Below, in pieces: positions 1 to 10,172 of a stretch of DNA of 64,000 bases. The notes beneath the pieces are model-generated. The model was not told where the DNA came from and did no database searches. It saw only the letters and a list, made by a program, of their open reading frames with translations. The position numbers and the translations under genes were made by a program. Each line of letters starts with the position of its first letter. Within the stretch, counting starts at the first letter, position 1. This DNA comes from Zygaena filipendulae (Eukaryota; Arthropoda; Insecta; Lepidoptera; Zygaenidae). The stretch is taken from assembly GCA_907165275.2 (NCBI GenBank), contig CAJRBF020000007.1, positions 124,001 through 188,000 of the forward strand. The letters are read 5' to 3'.

Positions 1-1263
1 GCTTCACTGCGTAAACTCGCACCATTTATTGATCGTAACAACTTCCTCAGGGTGGGGGGTAGGATTTCACAAGCTGACCTACCCTATAATGTGAAACATC
101 CACTACTACTTCCAAAAAAATGTCACACGACAATCTTATTAATTGAACATTTTCATAGACGGTACTTGCATGCGGGCCCCCGGACTTTACATGGCATTTT
201 ATGCAAAAACTATTGGATCATCAATGCTCGTAACATGATACGATCTGTGCTGTCTAAATGTTTAAATTGTTTTAAATTTCAACCACGTAGTGTTCAGCCG
301 ATCATGGGTACCTTGCCTGCGGCTCGAATCAAGCCTGAAAAGATCTTCAGTCACGTTGGCTGTGACCTGGGCGGTCCTTTCTTAGTAAAAGAGAGTTTGC
401 GGCGAAATGCAAAAGTACACAAAGCTTATTTATGTCTTTTTATCTGCTTTTCCACAAAGGCAGTTCACCTGGAAGTCTTAACTGATCTCACAAGTGAATG
501 TTTCTTAGCAACATTCGATCGGTTTGTAGCTCGCCGCGGACTGCCGGCTTGTCTGTATTCTGATTGCGGTACAAATTTTATTGCTGCTGCAAAACATTTA
601 AGTGAAGTTCATCACTTTCTTCGTAATTCACGGAGTAGTGATGAAATTTTAAACGGTCTATCGTCGCGTCTCGTAGACTGGCGAACTAACCCTCCCAACG
701 CCGCGTCCATGGGCGGACTGTGGGAAGCCGGAATTAAATCGGCGAAACACCATCTCTATCGTGTAGTCGGTGAGAGAGCCCTCACATTTGAGGAATTAGC
801 TACTGTTTTTTGTAGAATTGAGGCTATAATGAACTCACGCCCTCTGTGCGCGATCTCGGACAATCCGAATGAATTTGACGTATTGACCGCCGGACATTTC
901 TTAATAGGGCAGAGTTTAATTGCAGTTCCGAAATGGGATTTTGAAAGTGTGCCTCTGAACAGACTGTCTCGTTGGCAGGGCGTACAAAGGGCAGCCCAAG
1001 ATTTTTGGAGACGTTGGTCAGATGATTATCTGCACACTTTGCAGCAACGAGAGAAGTGGTTTTCATCCCCTCCCAATGTAAAGGTCGGCAATCTCGTTCT
1101 TTTAAAATCAAATTTGACACGTCCTTTGCAATGGCCATTGGGCCGCATTGAAGAGGTTCACCCCGGAGTAGATAATATCGTTCGCGTCGTCACTGTACGC
1201 ACGCAAAATGGACTCTACAAGAGACCGGTAAACAAAGTTTGTCCGCTTCCGTACGCAAACTAA
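1..1263 (+). CDS. BEL/Pao retrotransposon pol, C-terminal integrase part (5' end outside window)
   Basis: This is the end of a BEL/Pao polyprotein, whose integrase inserts the element's cDNA into host DNA. The frame is open from base 1. Counting from the Met at 52, an HHCC-type zinc-binding stretch lies at about 33-73 (Cys70 and Cys73 visible). The DDE core follows with Asp105 in CDLGGPF, Asp171 in YSDCGTNF and Glu225 in GLWEAGIKS. After that comes the C-terminal domain typical of Pao integrases (DUF5641-like, about 305-400), and the frame ends in a normal stop. No break is seen in the visible part, but protease, RT and RNase H lie outside the window. A polypurine tract and LTR follow directly, as expected for the 3' end of pol. 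The family call rests on motif order; clade below BEL/Pao is not assigned. Confidence 0.9.
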   Translation, partial: ASLRKLAPFIDRNNFLRVGGRISQADLPYNVKHPLLLPKKCHTTILLIEHFHRRYLHAGPRTLHGILCKNYWIINARNMIRSVLSKCLNCFKFQPRSVQPIMGTLPAARIKPEKIFSHVGCDLGGPFLVKESLRRNAKVHKAYLCLFICFSTKAVHLEVLTDLTSECFLATFDRFVARRGLPACLYSDCGTNFIAAAKHLSEVHHFLRNSRSSDEILNGLSSRLVDWRTNPPNAASMGGLWEAGIKSAKHHLYRVVGERALTFEELATVFCRIEAIMNSRPLCAISDNPNEFDVLTAGHFLIGQSLIAVPKWDFESVPLNRLSRWQGVQRAAQDFWRRWSDDYLHTLQQREKWFSSPPNVKVGNLVLLKSNLTRPLQWPLGRIEEVHPGVDNIVRVVTVRTQNGLYKRPVNKVCPLPYAN

Positions 1264-1428
1264 TTTATTTACCTTATTATTATTATTATCTTTCTCCTAG
1301 TTTATTAATTTACTTTCATATATTTGTATATTGTTATCATTATAAGTATTATATTTTATATATGATGTAAGTATAATTATCTACAACCTCTTCACCATTC
1401 CTTATTTTTAGAAATCAGTTCCTGATTT

Positions 1429-1440
1429 CGGTGGGGGGTA
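1429..1440 (+). other. Polypurine tract of the BEL/Pao element
   Basis: The G-rich run ggtggggggta lies immediately before a sequence starting TGTTGGATCC, the expected layout of PPT then 3' LTR. The 165 bases between the integrase stop and the PPT are AT-rich with no ORF. Confidence 0.7.
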
Positions 1441-1809
1441 TGTTGGATCCTTGTATTTATTTCTGTTGTGGGTAGATATAATTCACCACTAATTTTTGGT
1501 CACCTTCACTCTCGACGACGTCGGGAGTCCGTCGCCGTGCGCCGTACAGACAACACTCGAACGTTTCGTGTGCTTTGTCTCTCGTAATTTTCGTTATATC
1601 GTCTTGCTAATACAACTAATTAGTAATTCATCCATCAAGTAAACAATCTGAACTAGCCGTGCTATCGTGCCTGTGCAAAACCAAGGAGATCAAGACCCTC
1701 AATTTGCCATCCTGCCGGTTCCACTGCAGTCCTCGCCTGCTTCTCTGACGCCCATTGCTTCTCGTTCGAGTTGACAGTGGATTAAAGGTTAATGGTGCTT
1801 TCTCTCACA
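1441..1809 (+). repeat. Probable 3' LTR of the BEL/Pao element
   Basis: The LTR starts with TG directly after the polypurine tract. Its 3' end is inferred at TCTCACA, because no second LTR copy is in the window to prove it; it could run up to about 80 bp further. Without the 5' LTR no TSD can be checked. The 116 bases up to the next gag/protease fragment are unassigned AT-rich DNA. Confidence 0.55.
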
Positions 1810-1925
1810 GCGATTTATATGCGAGGGTTCGATCTATTTCCAACTGAAATCTAATATCTATATTTAATTAGAACTTATACAGTCCACTTCTTAATTTATG
1901 AACCAGCACCCTTTGTGCACAATCG

Positions 1926-2985
1926 CACAAGTAGAATTAATGTTTCTAAGCTGAAGTCCCAAACGTTCAACACAGCTTCGCGTTATAAAATTACTTTGCG
2001 ATGCGGAATCAAGCAGAACACGAATCACATGCCTATTACCCTTAATATCATAAGCAAATACCTGAGTCGTTGCTAACAGCACAGTAGCGGATGTATTACC
2101 TCTTTCATGTACCTCAGAAGCACGAGAATGTAATGATTTAGGATGCGTAGGGGCAATGGAAGTGGAACACAGTGTAACATCTGCAAGCTCAGCGTGAGAC
2201 GTTGCCGATGCACTGGGAACCTGAGTATCCCGTGTTGAACCCTGCTTCAGATTATTTGTCTGTGTTGAACGAACAGGCTGTTCAGAATCAGATGGAACCT
2301 TGGGTAGTGGGCTCGATTCCTGGTCAAAGTGAAGAAGCGAATGATGCCTTGATTGACAAAATCGACAACTCGAACTTGAATTACAAATTGAAACTCTATG
2401 TTTAATACTTAAACAATTTACACAAGAACTATTATGTTTAACCAATTTAAAACGTTCCTCTGGAGTCGCCTTATTAAAATCGGGACACTTAAATAAATGG
2501 TGATGTGTAATATTTTTACACAAACACTTATGTTTAGAATCAACCGTACTAACAAAAGCTTGATAGTTTGGTGGCGGTTTATTATAAGAATTTGGGCGGC
2601 CAAGTGACTTTTTATTACTACTTACACCACTAGTAGAAGGTACACTAGGATTTATACGCTGTAGTACTTTAGCTTGACCTTTAATAAATTCAACTAAATT
2701 ATCAAAACTAGGAATCACAGTTGAATCACAATTTAATTCAAATCTGTTTACCGTTTCAGAATCTAATTTCTTTAAAGCGAGAGTTAAAATTATAAAGTCT
2801 GATAGATCATCAATTTTAATATTCTTTAATGCCCTAACAGAACTGACAAATTTGTCAATAAACAAATCATAATTGTTAGCGGATGCACCGGTTAACTGTT
2901 TAAATTCAAATAACTGATTTACATGAGACGAAGCAAGCATACGCTTATCTTCATACTTATCAATTAAAGTTTGAAATAATAAATT
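1926..2985 (-). pseudogene. BEL/Pao gag-protease, 3' portion (second, minus-strand element)
   Basis: This continues the gag that starts at 11311. Reading on the minus strand it holds the rest of the DUF1759-like capsid region (LIDKYEDKRML onward) and then three Cys/His clusters of zinc-knuckle type (CLCKN...HHHLFKC, CVNC...C, CRFC...H). The beginning of a retropepsin follows, with the active-site-like LLDSASQSNFI. Homology stops near 1926, where the frame runs into unrelated sequence and a stop at 1891, so most of the protease and all of RT and integrase are missing. Residues encoded above 2985 belong to the inserted DNA transposon. When that insert is removed with one AATT copy, the frame joins exactly to the 10745-11311 part. 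The neighbouring plus-strand BEL end is a separate copy facing the other way. Confidence 0.85.
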
Positions 2986-3017
2986 GAAGACATGAGTGAA
3001 TGAAGGGGATATGAAAC
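2986..3017 (+). repeat. Left terminal inverted repeat of the DNA transposon
   Basis: It begins GAAGACATGAGTGAATGAAG and pairs with the reverse complement of 10709-10740 at 28 of 32 positions (mismatches at positions 9, 14, 24 and 29). The flanking AATT at 2982-2985 is the TSD. Confidence 0.88.
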
Positions 3018-3449
3018 AATAACTAAATATTGAGAAATTTGACAACAAAGTTCCGCTACTTATTTTGAAGATGTAGCGCTTTGGTTATTGTTAATTTAAT
3101 AAATTTATATTTTAAATTATAGTTATTATACGTATATACTTGCATTGAGACAGAAAACAAAATTTTAGTGCATGAATATTTATTTATTTAGAAAACAATG
3201 TACATAACTCCTTCATTCATTTCTGAATTAATATGAAATTACAAACATAAATTAAAGATGAACGGGATATTTAGCATTAAATGTGAAAATAATGTGTTCA
3301 CTGTAGTATATTTGCTTAATTTAAAATTGGGGTGGTGCAATTACTACACACATGACTGTCGTAAAAGGCTAATACTAAGGTAGAACATTAATTAATGCCT
3401 TCATACTCCTTCATAGACCAGAAAATGCGCAGTACAAAATACGGGTTCC
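3018..3449. other. 3' untranslated and subterminal region of the DNA transposon
   Basis: AT-rich with no ORF. It holds at least two copies of the element's subterminal motif: CATAACTCCTTCATTCAT near 3203-3220 and ACTCCTTCATAG near 3405. Similar copies occur near the right end, so they may be transposase-binding sites (inference). Confidence 0.6.
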
Positions 3450-4485
3450 TTAGTCATGGCCGACAATATTTCTATAGTAATATTGATATTCCGGCTTGAC
3501 AAATTTAAGTAGTTCTTTAACATTAGCTTTCTTTTCTTCAGAAATTGTTCCATATTTTCCACCCACACGTTCAACTTCAATATTATCTATTTGACCTCTT
3601 TTTTTTAATATATCAACTTTTTTAAATGGCGTCATTTCATCATAGCTTTCTTTATATAAATATGAACCGAATTCTTCAACCCTTATCCACTTAATGCCGT
3701 CCCTGAAACTGACCTTTTGTTTATTTTCGTCTTTTTTCCTGTTTATCAAATTGAGTTGATTAGGCAACTCGTTGATTTTGCGAAAATGGTCTGTCATGTC
3801 GATAACAACATTGTTTCGAGAGGCTTTGCATATAATCTCTCTATATTTCTCCGGTGCATATACTGCCTCGTGCTTGCGCAAGACTTTTTCGATACGGCCA
3901 AAATCTCTGTCAGAATCCAAATATGAATGTCCAACTTCGGGAAATTTGTGATTAATTATTTTAAAATAACCTTTCATAATAATATATTGGTATAGTACTA
4001 TCATGTTAAAATTTTTATTCTGTCCGGCGCAGGAATCTGACCATATGAGCAGTTCATCTTTGTTACGACAAGACTGATCCACTTCAATAAATCTCAATAG
4101 CGCGCTAGCAACCTCACAACTACCTCGATCAGCTACATCTTCTGTCCAAGTGCAGCAGACAGCTTTTTCTTTAGTGTGGTCAACAACATGGATACCTAGG
4201 TTATAGAACCATATCTGTCTCAAATAAAATGCTTTCGATGTCGGTATTTTTGGAAGTGGCATTGTCTGTTGTAAATCTACTGTGAGGTACAGCAGACTAC
4301 TATCGTCCTTAGCTTTCTTTCTATCGGTGGCCATTGCTTCAACAGCGGCATGATAATTCGATTTGTGCTCTTCATGCTCATTTGTGCTCTGTGAGTTTCC
4401 GGCATCACAAGTTGCACATGTATCGCTTTTAGGGTAGCCAAAAGACAAATTAAATTCAGTTACGAAGACTTTGTTATATGTACTT
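3450..4485 (-). pseudogene. DUF7869-like transposase, C-terminal catalytic part (exon 2, after frameshift)
   Basis: This is the predicted catalytic half of the transposase. The open frame runs 332 codons from 4448 and extends upstream to about 4485, where a 1-nt frameshift separates it from the N-terminal part. Visible motifs (numbering from 4448) are TVDLQQTMPLPKIPTSKAF with Asp58, WSDSCAGQNKNF with Asp138, and FPEVGHSYLDSDRDFG with His174, Asp178 and Asp180, followed by IEK (Glu187). These blocks are shared by DUF7869-type proteins of arthropods and molluscs, and they have the spacing of an RNase H-like fold with acidic catalytic residues. The assignment of catalytic residues is inference. 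The protein ends at a normal stop at 3450. One indel in an A-rich run makes the copy formally broken; a sequencing error there is possible. Confidence 0.8.
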
Positions 4486-5730
4486 TTCTTAATTTTATAT
4501 TTTTCTGTAGTTTGTCCTCTTCACACATCGTTAAATAAAGTTCATGCATTTTTGTGACATTCAAAAGTGGTGACAAATACTGTTTATATATATTTTTGTT
4601 ACGTGAGTAATGAGATTGCTCGGCCGGGAAGCTTGATATGTGTTTTTTTATACACTGTTTAACTTCTTCATCCATTTTATGAGGGCGATTATTGTGCTTG
4701 CCTCTTCTGTCTGGAGCTGGAGCAGAAACACCATCTTTTATTTTTTGGATTATAATATCCAGCTTTTTCCGCGATATTTGAAAAAGACCACATAAACCCA
4801 ACTTGCAAACCTCCTTTGTTATGCCTTTGTGTTTAATATAATATTTGAAAGTGGCTGACTTTTTTTTTATGGCATTAGTGCGACGTCGTTCAACAGGCTT
4901 ACTTAGAATGCAATTGAACAATAAAGCATTTTTGCTATTAATATCCAGCTTATAGAAATCATCCAGGATTGAACGTCTTTCATCAGTATTAAATTTGCTA
5001 GAGCAATCCATCCTACAGTTTTCATGACATAGTACCCCTTCTTTTATTGTTTTCTCTGGCATGACTGTATTTTTATAGGAAATGTATTCTTTTCCTCTTG
5101 CCCTTGCTAAAGCTGCTGCTTTCTTTTTCCACTTTTCTTCATTTCTCGGACTTAATTTATTTTCCTTAAGAGGAAATTGTTTACGTTTACGTGATGTACC
5201 TGGGATATCTTCTATAACACTCTCTTCTACGTTTCTTTCTATACATTGGAGATTTTCCGTTACCGTCGGTGCTGCATAATCTATAACATTGTCATCAACA
5301 CTGGTTTCTGTATCAGATGGTAAGCTTTCCGGGATATACACATCATTACTACCTGAGGAAAAATCGGAAATATCAACACGGTCATGCTCGTTTTCAATTA
5401 AATTATTTAATGGTACCGTTTCTAGATCTGTATAATGTTTTTTATTTCGCAAAGAACGGAATATATGCGGATCCAATGTTTCTTCGTCTGAGGGTTCTAT
5501 AATATCTGAATTTTCGGTATTTAGTAAAATGTTAGACTGGTCCGTTGTAATTAAATTTGGAATTAGAGATGGTGATTGAAGAGTAGGTTCTAGATCATCA
5601 TAGTTCAAAAATTCGTTATAATCGACTAAAGTCGATGGTGATGGTAAGCAAAGGTTAAAATTATTTTCATTTTTCTTTAGATTAGGTAAACTCTTTTTTT
5701 CATATCCAGCTGTTGACTCGCTTTTTCCAT
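4460..5730 (-). pseudogene. DUF7869-like transposase, N-terminal part of exon 2
   Basis: The frame is open from upstream of the acceptor to 4460. On the minus strand a pyrimidine-rich TTTTTTTACAG precedes 5730, and using it gives a phase that matches exon 1 (one base carried over, completing an Asp codon). The region starts acidic and low-complexity (Asp/Glu/Ser-rich, about the first 150 residues). A basic stretch (KRKQFPL...KWKKKAAALARARGK) and a Cys cluster (CHENCRMDC) follow, then the conserved block around HKMDEEVKQCIKKH and FPAEQSHYSRNKNIYKQYL that in this family precedes the catalytic domain. The basic/Cys part may bind DNA (inference). The frame is lost about 25 nt before 4460, at an AAAA run, and the protein goes on in another frame from about 4485. 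Confidence 0.78.
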
Positions 5731-6138
5731 CTGTAAAAAAATGCTTGATATGTATTTCATAAGCAATGAACATGAAAGTTTAGTGCAGAATAATAGGTAA
5801 GTAACAAGCTCAGCTAAGCAAGAGTTAAAAATTGATCCCTTAAGATGGTGAAATGGGGTAAAAAAGGCTGTATGGGATTTACCAAATTATACATGGACGA
5901 AGACGCAGGTAGAAGCTAATATGGACTTACGTTCATTTCCATTTACATGAAGGATGTAAAATAATGCAGTGGGAGGAAATGAAAGCGAATGATGTGCATT
6001 TTTAACGCGAATTATTACGATGGCAAGCAAACATAAACAAAGTAAATATTCACACCAAAAATAAATTAAGTGTTAGTGAACTAGTAAGGTAAAAACAATC
6101 ATTTTGACATCGAAAACGTGCTCATTTTTAGTACATTC
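5731..6138 (-). other. Transposase intron, part downstream of the nested Gypsy
   Basis: Non-coding. It lies between the acceptor at 5731-5732 (AG on the minus strand) and the Gypsy LTR at 6139. The open frame extends a few codons into it by chance. Together with 10010-10172 it forms an original intron of about 570 bp. Confidence 0.65.
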
Positions 6139-6558
6139 TGTTACGTGCTAGGGTTCTTTATTCGGAGATTAACACTAACTTTACAAAAACACTAGGTCTA
6201 GGGTTCCTAGGTCTAGGTATCGCAACACTGAAACACTAAACGACTGATCTCGAAGTCCAATAGTCTCGCCAAGGTCGCAGGTAGTCGCAGGTATCGCTCA
6301 AGATTCACTCGTAGTTATCGCTTCGAAAGCTCAAACTGAACTGCTCGTCCGGTTCGGTTGCGCCGTTTATATACCCAACCGAACGGGGCTCTAGAATGTT
6401 CGAGTCCGATGTGTTTTACTAGAAACTCGGCCGAACGTTTCTAGAATAGAACTTCTATCGAATTCGCTACTCCAATGTGTTTGCTTTACATTGCGTGTTT
6501 TGTATGCATTGCGCGTTTTGCATACATTGCGCGCTATTAATCTAGCTCGACCGCGACA
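6139..6558 (-). repeat. 3' LTR of the nested Gypsy
   Basis: A 420-bp direct repeat of 9590-10009, TG...CA. On the minus strand it starts TGTCGCGGTCGAGC right after the polypurine tract. It includes tandem copies of a roughly 19-bp unit around gcattgcgcgttttgcatac (about 6490-6535). Confidence 0.92.
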
Positions 6559-6569
6559 CTGCCCCCTTC

Positions 6570-9152
6570 TTAGAGATGCTCGTCCCGAGCGTCACTATTG
6601 CTGCCTTGATAACGTGCTAAGCGGTCGATGTGCACTATTTTGAAAGCTCCCCTTGGTTGACGTTGAATCCGATACGTCACGTCATTCATCCGGGTAACAA
6701 CCTTGTACGGGCCTTCCCATCGAGTCTGTAATTTCGGAGATTTTCCCTTTCGACGGATAGGATTGTGTAGCCATACAAGTGATCCCTCCTCAAAACCACT
6801 TGTATTCGCCCTCCGGTCATATCTCGTCTTCATGTTCTCGCTTGACTGCAAACCATGCTCTCGAACCAAAGCATAGACGTCCTGCATCTTCTCCCGTAGA
6901 TCGGAGACGTAGTCCTGCATCGATTGAGGGTCATCTGGAGGTCCGCCTGTCAGTAGATCCACTGGTAGCCGTAGTTCCCTACCGAAATTCACATACGCTG
7001 GGGTCGCCTTCGTGCTCTCATGCTCAGATGTTCTGTAGGCGAGTAGGAACAGCGGTATGAATTTGTCCCAATCTCTTTGGTGTTTATCAACCAGTTTCGC
7101 CAAATTCCTCTCTAGCGTCTGGTTAAACCTCTCCACCATGCCGTCAGACTGAGGGTGATATGGCGTGGTCCTCGTCTTGTGCATTCCCAAGATTTTGCAC
7201 ATTTCCTGGAATAGCTGGGATTCGAAGTTCCTTCCTTGATCTGAATGGATTTCCAAGGGTACACCGAACCGACATATCACTTCCTCAACCAACTTGGAGG
7301 CTACTGTCGTGGCTTCCTGATTAGGTATGGCGAACACTTCCGGCCACTTGGTGAAATAATCCATGACGACCAAGAAGTACTTGTTCCCTGACTCGGTCAC
7401 CGGAAAAGGTCCAGCCACGTCAACAGCAATTCTTTCCCAGGGCGCACCAACATTATAGAGTTGGAGGTTTCCGCGGGCCCTAGTTGACGGACCTTTGACT
7501 GCAGCACAAGTGGTACATTTGCGGCACCACTCCTGCACATCCTCTCGACAATGAAGCCAGTAGAATCTTTCCCTTACTTTTGTTAATGTTCTCTTCACGC
7601 CAAGATGTCCACCTGAAACCCCATCATGTATTTCACGAAGAACATCTTTCACCCTGGTCCTTGGAACAACTAACTGAAGGTGGAACTCTCTGCCGTTAGG
7701 TTTCTCCCATTTTCGGTAAAGTATTCCGTTCTGCAGAACAAAGCTGTCCCATTGGGCCCAATACGCTTTAGTGATAGGGCTAGTGGGCGCGACCTCAACC
7801 CATTTTGGTTTGTCCGCACTACGTTTTTTCCAAGCCACGATGAGTCGAACGTCTTCATCATCCTCCTGAGCTTCTCTCATGGTCTCATCTTGCCACAGTC
7901 CCGGAGGGCTCGTTCTCGTAAGCTTAACGGTCAGTTCCTTCGACTCCTGTTTGACACAATGCTTACAATCTTCCGGGCATGGTTTTCTTGAGAGGGCGTC
8001 AGCGTTGCCATGGGCCTTCCCACTACGCACCTGTGCGATGACCGTTGCTGGGGCTTTTTTCACACCAGCCAGTACCTGTCCTTTAGTCCTGGCTGTCCCA
8101 CCTTTTCCCTGATTCCCGACAGGGGACAGAGTCTCCTGCCTCTTTGTCAGGTCATCAACTTGTTTCTGCAGCTTAAGGATTTTTTCTGTCACCTCGTTCT
8201 TCTTTGGGCAGGAGAACTGCATGTGGCCTCGTTCACCGCATTTGTAGCACATGAATCCAGTCTTCTTTAGGGGGGCCTTAATTGCTTTAACTTCCTCAGT
8301 GACCTCTCGCAGCTTATGTGCACGCACATCACGCCGTACTGCCTCAACTTCCAATGCATGTGCTAGGGCATCCTTTAGCGAGGCATGATGACGAAGCCCC
8401 ACTGCAGCCCTTATCTCCATGTCGCGGATGCCATCGACGAAGGCTTGCAGAATGTTTGCGTCTACCATCTTCGTGTCAGCCGTCGGATGTGCCTTGCGGA
8501 CAAGCTTCTCAATCTCCAGTGCCCACTGCTGTAGTCCTTCTCCTGGACGCTGCACTCTATCGCGTATCTGGGCCCGGAACACGTGTTCAAGGTGGCGCTC
8601 CCCATATCTGGACTCGAGGGCCTCCATCAGTTCCTTAAAACCACTTCCTGACCTAGGCAGTGCCTCCAAAACAGACAACGCCGAGCCCCTGAGCGCCACA
8701 GTAAGAGCTGTCAAGCTCTGCTCATCCGTCCATCCATTTGCAGCAGCTACAGTCTGAAACTGCTGCCGGTACGCGGGCCAGGACGTAGTTCCGTCGTAAG
8801 GTGGCACCTTCACTCTTGGTCCCTGGATTACGCCAACGGCTCCACTTGATGCGATTCCCACAGTTTTAAGTCGCAACAATTCTTTTTGCAGTCCAGAGAC
8901 AACAGTCTCCAATCCTGTGACCCGCTCCTCGACTACATTCTTCAGTCCAGTAAGATCGGTTTCCAATACTGTGACGCGCCCTCCTACTGAATCGACGTCT
9001 TCACGGAGTTGCTTCACTACATTGCTGACCTTACCAACGGCCGCCAAAACTGTGTGAAGATTTTGCTGTTGTTCTTCACGATTTTGTTGTTGCTCTTCAC
9101 GTATGACGTGAAGTCTCTGTTCATGCTCTCCATCATCTTCACCAAGCCACAT
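6570..9152 (-). pseudogene. Gypsy gag-integrase fusion ORF (860 codons; protease/RT deleted)
   Basis: A single open frame joins two parts of a Gypsy polyprotein. The N-terminal half is gag: a coiled-coil-like stretch (about 1-100), a capsid region (VPPYDGTTSWPAYRQQF onward, about 110-270) and one CCHC knuckle, CYKCGERGHMQFSC (about 300-315). At about residue 379 it passes directly to HGNADALSRKPC, the last bases of a Gypsy RNase H domain. An integrase follows, with a zinc-binding region (about 510-560), the core Asp in VDVAGPF (about 577), Asp in HSDQGRNFES (about 635) and Glu in GMVERFN (about 672), and a C-terminal domain to the stop. Protease, RT and the RNase H catalytic core are deleted in frame. 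It may encode a gag-integrase protein or simply be an old deletion product; the intact 860-codon frame argues against long decay. The normal gag N-terminus appears to lie in another frame upstream. Confidence 0.85.
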
Positions 9153-9568
9153 ATATCCAGAGCAGACGCGTCCGCCGTTCGTGTAGTAGTCGTAGCCCGG
9201 ACGTGCTCAGTGGGCGTGGTTGAGTAGGCGGGGCTAGTGGGCGGGGCTTCGATGGTGGGCGTGGTCAAGTGGGTGGGGCTTGGGATGGGCGTGGTCAAGT
9301 GGGCGGGGCCGAGGGCCAGGACATGTGGGCCAGTGGGCGGGGCCTCAGTGATGGGCGGGGTCAGTTGGGCGGGGCCAGTGGGCGTGGTCAGGTCGGTAGG
9401 CGGGGCCTCTATGGTGGATGGGCCCTGGTGGGCGGGGCCAGTAGGCGTGGCCCGATGGCCAGTGGGCGTGGCCTGGCGGGTTGCAGGCGTAGCCCCCGCA
9501 GCACGTTGTGCCCTCGTCCTGACGCCTTCCTCGGTGATATCTTCCCTCGGAGTTAGTGGCATCTCCAA
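9017..9568 (-). pseudogene. Gypsy gag N-terminal leader in a second frame, Pro/Thr-rich repeats
   Basis: The frame starts 22 bases inside the 5' LTR boundary, beginning MEMPLTPREDITEEGVRTR. It continues through about 100 residues of Thr/Pro/Gly-Ala repeats of the type TGPAHLTTPT, then KMMESMNRDFTSYVK, and stops at 9017. It overlaps the start of the gag-integrase ORF by 136 nt in a different frame. The position just after the primer-binding site and the coiled-coil-like end suggest it is the natural gag N-terminus, cut off from the rest by an indel between about 9017 and 9152. A regulated frameshift is a less likely alternative. The Pro/Thr part is encoded by a GC-rich minisatellite. Confidence 0.5.
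9205..9490. repeat. GC-rich minisatellite (GTGGGCGGGGCC-type units)
   Basis: Many imperfect copies of gtgggcggggcc / gtgggcgtggtc stand out from the AT-rich surroundings. On the minus strand they encode the Pro/Thr-rich leader of gag. Confidence 0.8.
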
Positions 9569-9572
9569 ATTT

Positions 9573-9589
9573 CACTTCCGACACCAAAT
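9573..9589 (-). other. Primer-binding site of the nested Gypsy
   Basis: Immediately inside the 5' LTR the minus strand reads ATTTGGTGTCGGAAGTG. The position and TGG start fit a tRNA primer site; the tRNA was not identified. Confidence 0.6.
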
Positions 9590-10009
9590 TGTTACGTGCT
9601 AGGGTTCTTTATTCGGAGATTAACACTAACTTTACAAAAACACTAGGTCTAGGGTTCCTAGGTCTAGGTATCGCAACACTGAAACACTAAACGACTGATC
9701 TCGAAGTCCAATAGTCTCGCCAAGGTCGCAGGTAGTCGCAGGTATCGCTCAAGATTCACTCGTAGTTATCGCTTCGAAAGCTCAAACTGAACTGCTCGTC
9801 CGGTTCGGTTGCGCCGTTTATATACCCAACCGAACGGGGCTCTAGAATGTTCGAGTCCGATGTGTTTTACTAGAAACTCGGCCGAACGTTTCTAGAATAG
9901 AACTTCTATCGAATTCGCTACTCCAATGTGTTTGCTTTACATTGCGTGTTTTGTATGCATTGCGCGTTTTGCATACATTGCGCGCTATTAATCTAGCTCG
10001 ACCGCGACA
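9590..10009 (-). repeat. 5' LTR of the nested Gypsy
   Basis: A 420-bp copy of 6139-6558. No difference was noticed by eye. Confidence 0.92.
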
Positions 10010-10172
10010 ATACCTAGACGTACCATTTTATCTCACACATTGTAGAAAACTAAACGCACAAATCTTTGTTTCCCTTCCAGAAGGAAGATCTAAAAAACTC
10101 AGAACCTTGTTTTAATTTAATGAATATGCAGTTTAATTAAGTAATTCCAAAAAATGGGATAAAAAAACTTAC
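10010..10172 (-). other. Transposase intron, part upstream of the nested Gypsy
   Basis: It starts with a strong donor on the minus strand (AAAG|GTAAGT at 10173/10172) and runs to the Gypsy LTR. No coding content. Confidence 0.65.

Larger units (their letters stand above)
6139..10009 (-). mobile_element. Non-autonomous Ty3/Gypsy element lacking protease and RT, inserted in the transposase intron
   Basis: Two 420-bp direct LTRs (TG...CA) flank an internal region of about 3 kb coding on the minus strand. The order is 5' LTR 9590-10009, primer-binding site, gag, integrase, polypurine tract (CTAAGAAGGGGGCAG on the minus strand, 6559-6573) and 3' LTR 6139-6558. I noticed no LTR-LTR difference, suggesting recent insertion. 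The flanks (cattc at 6134-6138, atacc at 10010-10014) do not form a TSD. Protease, RT and most of RNase H are missing, so any mobility would depend on another copy. Confidence 0.88.

Noticed and set aside
2202..2405. 67-codon plus-strand ORF inside BEL gag
   Set aside because: Shadow of the minus-strand gag/protease frame.
9237..9602. Plus-strand Gly/Val/Ala-rich ORFs
   Set aside because: They are antisense readings of the GC-rich minisatellite; the minus strand carries the gag leader.
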